A stretch of DNA of 32,604 nucleotides. Source: an uncultured Prevotella sp. (GTDB taxonomy: Bacteria > Bacteroidota > Bacteroidia > Bacteroidales > Bacteroidaceae). The notes under the pieces are model-generated. The model was not told where the DNA came from. It searched no databases and saw nothing but the letters and a program-made list of their open reading frames with translations. Positions within the stretch are counted from its first letter, which is position 1. Each line of letters starts with the position of its first letter. The stretch is from contig CAJOHP010000070.1 in the NCBI GenBank assembly GCA_905234355.1, forward strand, positions 1-32,604, in the 5' to 3' direction. The position numbers and the translations under genes were made by a program. Of the stretch, positions 26,635 to 32,604 are shown in pieces.

Positions 26635-27239
26635 TCCGTAGGTTTTATGATGGCACCATAGGCCCAGCCGCCCAGTGCCGCTGCCATTATAATATAAATA
26701 GGTGAGACGCCGAGCAGCCAGATGAACAGGGCGCAGGCCACGGGTATCCAGCAGGTGGCCCAGGTCAGGCGGGCCGAGCGGGCCAGGTTGAACGTAGGCA
26801 CGGCGATGAGTGCCACCACGGCCGGACGTATGCCGCGGAAGATGGCGGCCACGACGGGGTTGTCCTGAAACTGGTGGAAGAACATGGCGATGAGCAGGAT
26901 GATAATAAACGAGGGCAGTGCCGTGCCCAAGGCGCAGCAGACGGCTCCCGGCAGACGGCGCAGTTTGTAGCCCACGAAGATGCTGATGTTGATGGCAAAA
27001 ACGCCGGGACAGCTCTGCGCAATGGCGATAAGGTCGAGAAACTCTTCGCGCGTGATCCACTTGCGCTTGTCCACCACGTCGGCCTCGATGATGGGTATCA
27101 TGGCATAGCCTCCTCCAAGGGTGAACAGGCCGATGCGGAAGAAGGTAGAGAAGAGTATGCCAAGAAGGCCGCCCCTGTCCTTGCCAGGGGCGACTCCTTG
27201 GTTTTGCCGACTATCCATTTGCTCTTTATCAGGAGTCAT
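26631..27239 (-). CDS. Chromate transporter family protein (ChrA half)
   Basis: FFRIGLFTLGGGYAMIPIIEADVV, DLIAIAQSCPGVFAINISIFVGYKL; 4-nt overlap with partner. Confidence 0.93.
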   Translation of the reverse strand: MTPDKEQMDSRQNQGVAPGKDRGGLLGILFSTFFRIGLFTLGGGYAMIPIIEADVVDKRKWITREEFLDLIAIAQSCPGVFAINISIFVGYKLRRLPGAVCCALGTALPSFIIILLIAMFFHQFQDNPVVAAIFRGIRPAVVALIAVPTFNLARSARLTWATCWIPVACALFIWLLGVSPIYIIMAAALGGWAYGAIIKPTE

Positions 27240-27291
27240 AGCAGAAGTTCAAGTACCTACTATCATGTCAGGGGAAGACTTGGGCAGCCGC

Positions 27292-30200
27292 TCAGCTGCG
27301 GGCCTCCACCCACTTGCGTGCGTTGACGAAGGCCTCTATCCACGGCGTCACCTCGTCGCTGCGGCGGCTGGCCGGATACCAGGCGCACTGCCATGGGAAG
27401 ATGGCACGCTCCAGGTGGGGCATCATGCACAGGTGACGGCCGTCTTCAGAGCAGATGCCCGCCACGTCGTAGTCGGAGCCGTTGGGATTGGCGGGATAGC
27501 CGTGGTAGTTATACTTAGCAACGATGTGGTAGTCGCTCTCCTGCCCGGGCAGCGAGAACTTGCCCTCGCCATGGGCCACCCACAGCCCGAGCTTCGAGCC
27601 GCTGAGCGATCCGAACATCACGCTCCTGTTCTCGGGTATCTGCAGCGAGATGAACTCACTCTCAAACTTGTGCGAGTCGTTGTGCAGCATCCTGGCACCC
27701 TTAGCCCCGGTCAGTCCGAGCTCCACCATGAGCTGGCAGCCGTTGCAGATGCCGAGCGAGAGGGTGTCCTCGCGGGCATAGAAGCGGTCGAGGGCCTCCT
27801 TGGCCTTGGGGTTATAGAGGAAGGCGCCTGCCCAGCCCTTGGCCGAGCCGAGCACGTCGCTGTTGGAGAAACCGCCGCAGAAGACGATGAAGCTGATCTC
27901 GTCGAGCGTCTCGCGTCCGCTGATGAGGTCGGTCATCATCACATCCTTCACGTCGAAGCCGGCCAGATAGAGCGAGTAGGCCATCTCGCGCTCGCCGTTG
28001 GTGCCCTTCTCGCGGATGATGGCCGCCTTCGGGCGCTGCACGCCGTCGGCCTCCTTCCAGCGGTCGGCGTTCAGGCCATACTGCGCGAGGGTGCCGCGGA
28101 ATCCGGTGGGCAGCTTGATCTCCAGAGGCTGCCGCTTGTAGTTCTCATAGCGCTCGAGGGCCTTGCCGCCATGGCTCTGCCGGCGGTCCAGCAGATAGCT
28201 GGTCTTATACCACACGTCGCGCAGGTGGTCGATGTCGAGGCAGACTGTATTCTTGTCGGCACTGACAGCGGGGCAGACGAGCTCGAGCGTGCGGCCCTGC
28301 TCCACGGGATAGCCTATTTTGGCATAGCCGATGCCCTGCTCCTCCATGAACGTCTTGAAGTCGGCAGCATGCTCGCCGCTCACCTCGACGACGACGCCGG
28401 GGTTCTCGGCAAAGAGTGTCTTGACCACGTCGCCGTCTCCGCACAGGTCGTGCAGGTTGATGTGCAGGCCGCCCTCGACGTTGGCAAAGGCCATCTCGAG
28501 CAGCGTGGTGATGAGTCCGCCGGCCGAGATGTCGTGGCCGGCCATGATCCATCCGCGACCGACCAGCTCCTGCACGGCCATGAAGGCATCGGCGAAATAT
28601 TCGGGGTTCTCCACCGTAGGCACGTCGTCGCCCACACGCCCGAGGCTCTGTGCGAAGGCCGAGCCGCCCAGACGCTGGGGGCAGAAGGAGAAGTCGATGT
28701 GATAGAGCGAGGCACGGTGGTCATTGACCAGCACGGGGCTCACCACCTTTCTCACATCGCTCACTTCGCCTCCGGCCGAGACGATGACGGTGCCCGGCGA
28801 AATGATTTTCTCGCCGCCGGGATACTGCTGCGAGAGCGAGAGCGAGTCCTTGCCCGTGGGCACGTTGATGTGCAGTGCGCAGCAGAAGTCGCTCAGCGCT
28901 TTCACTGCGGTATAGAGGCGGGCATCCTCGCCCTCCTGCGAGCGGCAGGGCCACATCCAGTTGGCCGAGAGAGAGAGACTGTCCATGCCGTCGGACAGCG
29001 GTGCCCACACGATGTTGGTGAGGGCTTCGGCCACGGAGAGCACGCTTCCTGCCTCGGGCGATGCCAGTCCGGCCTGCGGAGCGTGGCCAAGGGCGGTGGC
29101 GATGCCTTTCACACCACGGTAGTCGAGGGCCACCACGCCACAGTCGCTCAGCGGCAGCTGTATCTCGCCCTGGCACTGCTGGCGTGCTATCTTGCCAGTG
29201 ACCGAGCGGTCCACCTTGTTCGTCAGCCAGTCCTTGCAGGCCACGGCCTCGAGCTGCAGCACACGCTCCAGATAGGAGGTGAGTGCCGCTTGTTCATACG
29301 TTGCCGGGGCGTAGTGCCGCTCCACAGTGTTGTCGCGCATGACGGTCTTGGGCGAGTGGCCGAACATCTGGCTCACATCGAGGTCGAAGGGTTTCACCCC
29401 GTCGCCCTGGACGAAGGAGAAGTGGGCGTCGCCCGTGGTCTGGCCCACCACATACATCGGAGCACGCTCGCGCTCGGCTATCTTCCGCACATGGTCTATG
29501 TGCTTCTCGTCGATGAGCAGTCCCATGCGCTCCTGGCTCTCGTTGGCTATGATTTCCTTCGACGAGAGGGTCTTGTCGCCTATGGGCAGGCGGGTCATGT
29601 CTATTTCGCCGCCACACTCCTCGACGAGCTCGGAGAGGCAGTTCAGGTGTCCGGCCGAACCGTGGTCGTGTATGGAGACAACGGGGTTGACGTCTTCCTC
29701 GCAGAGGGCGCGCACGAGGTTGTAGGCGCGCTTCTGCATCTCGGGATTGGCACGCTGCACGGCGTTGAGCTCGATGCCGCTGGTGTAGCGGCCGGTGTCT
29801 ACGCTCGACACCGAGCCGCCGCCGAGTCCGATGCGGTAGTTGTCGCCACCCACGACGACCACCTTGTTGCCTGGCTGCGGCTCTTTCTTCAGACAGTCGC
29901 GGCGGGTGCCGTAGCCCACGCCGCCGGCCAGCATGATGACCTTGTCATAGGCATATTTGGTAGCATTGCCGGTCTGCTCCTGATGCTCGAAGGTGAGCAC
30001 CGAGCCGCAGATGAGCGGCTGTCCGAACTTGTTGCCGAAGTCGCTGGCGCCGTTTGACGCCTTGATGAGTATCTGCTCTGGGCTCTGGTAGAGCCACTGG
30101 CGCACGGGCAGGATGTTCTCCCAGTCGCGCGTCTCGTCATCATCGTCGTGCAGCCGCGGATAGGCTGTCATATAGACCGCCGTGCCGGCGATGGGCCACG

Positions 30201-31029
30201 AGCCGGTGCCGCCGCCCATGCGGTCGCGTATCTCGCCGCCGGTGCCGGTGGCCGCGCCATTGAAGGGCTCCACGGTGGTGGGGAAGTTGTGGGTCTCGGC
30301 CTTCAGCGAGATGACACTCTCGATGGGCTTCACGCGGAACCAGTCGGCCGTCGACTGGTCGGCGGGGGCAAACTGCTCCACGACGGGTCCCTGGGCAAAG
30401 GCCACATTGTCCTTGTAGGCCGAGAGTATCTTGTTGGGGTTCTCCTGCGTGGTCTTCTTGATCATGGCAAAGAGGCTGCTCTCCATCTCCTTGCCGTCGA
30501 TGATGAATGTGCCTCCGAATATCTTGTGACGGCAGTGCTCGGAGTTGATCTGGGCAAAGCCGAATATCTCGGAGTCGGTCAGCGGCCGCCCGTTCTGCTG
30601 CTCCAGTCCGTGCAGATAGGCTATCTCCTCGGGCGAGAGAGCCAGTCCCTCCTGCTCGTTATACTCCTCCAGGTTCTCCACGTGCTTGATGGGCTCAGGC
30701 TGCAGGTTGATGGTGAAGATGGTCTGGTCGAGCCCGGCATACTCGCGCTGCAGCATGGGGTCGAAGTCCGGCTGCGGTGCCGGGAAGTACTCCTCTATGC
30801 GCACGATGCCGCTGAGGTTCATGTTCTGTGTGATCTCCACGGCGTTGGTCGACCAGGGCGTGACCATCTCGCGCCTCGGGCCTACATATTGGCCGGCGAG
30901 GGTCTCGCCCTCCAGCAGCGTGGCGCCGCCATAGAGCCAGCATAGTTTCTGCACTTCGTCTTGAGTGAGCGCGTGGTCGGCCTCAGTGGCTATCACGCTC
31001 TTCTGCGGGGTCTGGAAAAAGAATATCAT
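27292..31029 (-). CDS. purL: Phosphoribosylformylglycinamidine synthase
   Basis: EINSEHCRHK-like QINSEHCRHKIFGG, KAETHNFPTTVEPFNGAATGTGGEIRD, glutaminase GGFSNSDVLGSAKGWAGAFL and LGICNGCQLMVELG. Confidence 0.97.
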   Translation of the reverse strand: MIFFFQTPQKSVIATEADHALTQDEVQKLCWLYGGATLLEGETLAGQYVGPRREMVTPWSTNAVEITQNMNLSGIVRIEEYFPAPQPDFDPMLQREYAGLDQTIFTINLQPEPIKHVENLEEYNEQEGLALSPEEIAYLHGLEQQNGRPLTDSEIFGFAQINSEHCRHKIFGGTFIIDGKEMESSLFAMIKKTTQENPNKILSAYKDNVAFAQGPVVEQFAPADQSTADWFRVKPIESVISLKAETHNFPTTVEPFNGAATGTGGEIRDRMGGGTGSWPIAGTAVYMTAYPRLHDDDDETRDWENILPVRQWLYQSPEQILIKASNGASDFGNKFGQPLICGSVLTFEHQEQTGNATKYAYDKVIMLAGGVGYGTRRDCLKKEPQPGNKVVVVGGDNYRIGLGGGSVSSVDTGRYTSGIELNAVQRANPEMQKRAYNLVRALCEEDVNPVVSIHDHGSAGHLNCLSELVEECGGEIDMTRLPIGDKTLSSKEIIANESQERMGLLIDEKHIDHVRKIAERERAPMYVVGQTTGDAHFSFVQGDGVKPFDLDVSQMFGHSPKTVMRDNTVERHYAPATYEQAALTSYLERVLQLEAVACKDWLTNKVDRSVTGKIARQQCQGEIQLPLSDCGVVALDYRGVKGIATALGHAPQAGLASPEAGSVLSVAEALTNIVWAPLSDGMDSLSLSANWMWPCRSQEGEDARLYTAVKALSDFCCALHINVPTGKDSLSLSQQYPGGEKIISPGTVIVSAGGEVSDVRKVVSPVLVNDHRASLYHIDFSFCPQRLGGSAFAQSLGRVGDDVPTVENPEYFADAFMAVQELVGRGWIMAGHDISAGGLITTLLEMAFANVEGGLHINLHDLCGDGDVVKTLFAENPGVVVEVSGEHAADFKTFMEEQGIGYAKIGYPVEQGRTLELVCPAVSADKNTVCLDIDHLRDVWYKTSYLLDRRQSHGGKALERYENYKRQPLEIKLPTGFRGTLAQYGLNADRWKEADGVQRPKAAIIREKGTNGEREMAYSLYLAGFDVKDVMMTDLISGRETLDEISFIVFCGGFSNSDVLGSAKGWAGAFLYNPKAKEALDRFYAREDTLSLGICNGCQLMVELGLTGAKGARMLHNDSHKFESEFISLQIPENRSVMFGSLSGSKLGLWVAHGEGKFSLPGQESDYHIVAKYNYHGYPANPNGSDYDVAGICSEDGRHLCMMPHLERAIFPWQCAWYPASRRSDEVTPWIEAFVNARKWVEARS

Positions 31030-31064
31030 ACCTCTTTATATATTATATATTGCACATTTGGCTG

Positions 31065-31072
31065 CAAAGTTA
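31065..31072 (-). promoter_or_regulatory. -7 box of purL (TAACTTTG on minus)
   Basis: caaagtta 36 nt upstream of purL ATG. Confidence 0.5.
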
Positions 31073-31318
31073 CAACTTTTTCTTGATTAACAGGCCGTTT
31101 GGCGCAACTTTTTCGGTTTCCGCTAGTTTTTGTGCGGAGTGGACAACTCCGCCACGCGAGACCTTGTAGAACCAGAGTGGCACAGACACGCGACGGACGG
31201 GGCAACGACAAATCGAACGCCCCTGCTTCTGAACTCCTGTCACATCCGACACTTCAGTAAAAAATAATTTAACGGAGGGGGTGCGAGGTTAAATTTCCAT
31301 AATTCCGATTGACATTCC

Positions 31319-31349
31319 TTTGCCCGTGAGCGTCTAATCAGTAAATTTG
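31319..31349 (+). promoter_or_regulatory. Bacteroidota promoter of OmpA-family gene
   Basis: TTTG (31319-31322)-N19-TAAATTTG (31342-31349). Confidence 0.7.
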
Positions 31350-31480
31350 CAGCCGAGTCTGGTAACGCGGGCGTCCTCGCCCGCATCTGTGGCGGACGAC
31401 GACGCCCGCCTTCGCAGGCAAGACATCGAAAAAACAGTTTAGTGATATAGAACCGTCAAGAACGACAAACAAAAAAGATT

Positions 31481-32320
31481 ATGATTATGAAGAAGACAAC
31501 CATGATGATGGCGCTCGCAGCCGGTGTGCTGCTGAGCAGCTGTGGCAGCAAGAAGGCGCTCGTGGCCTGCCAGGACGAGAATAAGTCGCTCTCAGCCACC
31601 CTATCCTCCACGAAGGAAGAGCTGGCCGCCAAGTCGGCCCGAGTGACCAGCCTCGAGGAGCAGCTCGCCGAGCAGAAACGGCAGACTGCAGCCCTGCAGC
31701 AGTCGCTGCAGCAGAGCCTGAGCAATGCCTCACAGAACAACGTGTCGATAGAGAAGCTGGTAGACCAGATCAACGAGTCGAACAAGTACATACGCCACCT
31801 GGTAGAGGTAAAGTCGAAGAGCGACTCGCTCAACATGGTGCTCACCAACAACCTCACGCGCTCGCTCTCCAAGGAGGAGATGAAGGAGGTCGACGTGCAG
31901 GTGCTCAAGGGCGTGGTCTACATCTCCCTGGCCGACAACATGCTCTACAAGAGCGGCTCCTACGAAATCAACGACCGCGCCGCCGAGACACTCTCTAAGA
32001 TAGCCAAGATCATCACCGACTACAAGGACTACGACGTGCTCATCGAGGGTAATACCGACAATGTGCCTATCTCGCGCGAGAACATCCGCAACAACTGGGA
32101 CCTCTCCTGCCTGCGCGCCTCCAGCGTGGTGCAGGCCCTGCAGACCCGCTATGGCGTAGACCCCAAGCGGCTCACTGCCGGCGGACGCGGCGAGTACAAC
32201 CCCCTGCAGAGCAACGACACCGAGCTGGGCAAGCAGCGCAACCGCCGCACACAGATCATCATCACGCCGAAGCTCGACCAGTTTATGGACCTCATCGACA
32301 AGGCACCCGACCAGGAGTAA
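31481..32320 (+). CDS. OmpA-family lipoprotein with coiled-coil region
   Basis: Lipobox AAGVLLSSCGSKK; coiled coil; OmpA C-terminal DVLIEGNTDNVPISRENIRNNWDLSCLRASSVVQAL...RLTAGGRGEYNPLQSNDTELGKQRNRRTQIII. Confidence 0.94.
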   Translation: MIMKKTTMMMALAAGVLLSSCGSKKALVACQDENKSLSATLSSTKEELAAKSARVTSLEEQLAEQKRQTAALQQSLQQSLSNASQNNVSIEKLVDQINESNKYIRHLVEVKSKSDSLNMVLTNNLTRSLSKEEMKEVDVQVLKGVVYISLADNMLYKSGSYEINDRAAETLSKIAKIITDYKDYDVLIEGNTDNVPISRENIRNNWDLSCLRASSVVQALQTRYGVDPKRLTAGGRGEYNPLQSNDTELGKQRNRRTQIIITPKLDQFMDLIDKAPDQE

Positions 32321-32338
32321 CCGGGGCCTCAGCACACA

Positions 32339-32394
32339 AAAATCTGACAATGCCAAATGTTTCTACCGGAAATATTTGGCATTGTCAGATTTTG
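32339..32394 (+). terminator. Long (about 25-bp) hairpin terminator after OmpA gene
   Basis: AAAATCTGACAATGCCAAATGTTTC-tacc-GGAAATATTTGGCATTGTCAGATTTT. Confidence 0.75.
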
Positions 32395-32406
32395 TTTGTA
32401 AGTTTG
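32375..32406 (+). promoter_or_regulatory. Promoter of the final gene, overlapping the hairpin
   Basis: TTTG (32375-32378)-N20-TAAGTTTG (32399-32406). Confidence 0.65.
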
Positions 32407-32430
32407 CAAGCAAAAATTCAAACACAACGT

Positions 32431-32604
32431 ATGAAACGACTGATTATCACAGCTGTCCTGGCAGCCGGCACGCTGGCAGCCGGCGCCCAGAACCTGCAGA
32501 AGGGCGACTACGGCTACCTCTACTGCCACATGAGCGACCGTGGCGAATATACGGCATACGCCGTGAGCCGCGACGGCTACAACTATGAAGACATCATCGG
32601 CGGG
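32431..32604 (+). CDS. Secreted glycoside hydrolase, probably family 43 (truncated by window end)
   Basis: Signal peptide MKRLIITAVLAAGTLAAGAQ, then KGDYGYLYCHMSDRGEYTAYAVSRDGYNYEDIIGG, typical of GH43-like N-termini. Confidence 0.65.
   Translation, partial: MKRLIITAVLAAGTLAAGAQNLQKGDYGYLYCHMSDRGEYTAYAVSRDGYNYEDIIGG

Noticed and set aside
26631-27060. Long 333-aa ORF starting at 27060 as one chromate transporter
   Set aside because: The N-terminal part is out-of-frame sequence of the upstream chromate transporter; the real start is MIYLYLF at 26634.
27121-30057. 978-aa plus-strand ORF
   Set aside because: Antisense shadow of purL, whose minus-strand protein carries unmistakable motifs; the plus translation is low-complexity V/A/H/G/L-rich.

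Overview
Window from a Bacteroidota (Prevotella/Bacteroidales-like) chromosome. The assignment rests on TTTG-N19-20-TAnnTTTG promoters, a PorW/SprE-like T9SS lipoprotein and Por-type C-terminal sorting domains. Mostly housekeeping genes: ribF, CPBP protease, ECF sigma operon, porW-like TPR lipoprotein, aroA, malQ with a LacI regulator, CPA2 antiporter, M6 protease, two glycosyltransferases, split chromate transporter, purL, OmpA lipoprotein, and the start of a probable GH43. Points of most interest: (1) a two-gene unit at the left edge, an A-PCP-C NRPS-like protein followed by a MATE transporter fused to an RsbW/SpoIIAB-like HATPase domain; (2) an ATG-free intergenic transcription unit at about 25562-25846 with promoter and GNRA-capped terminator, a candidate standalone sRNA; (3) a strict 22-bp array at 20785-20915 whose 15-bp core flips orientation midway while its spacer does not; (4) a scar at 5040-5410 with fimbrillin and IS66-type transposase fragments; (5) a frame break near the 3' end of malQ. 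Several long ORFs in the supplied track are antisense shadows of real genes. All homology statements come from recognised motifs; no searches were run.
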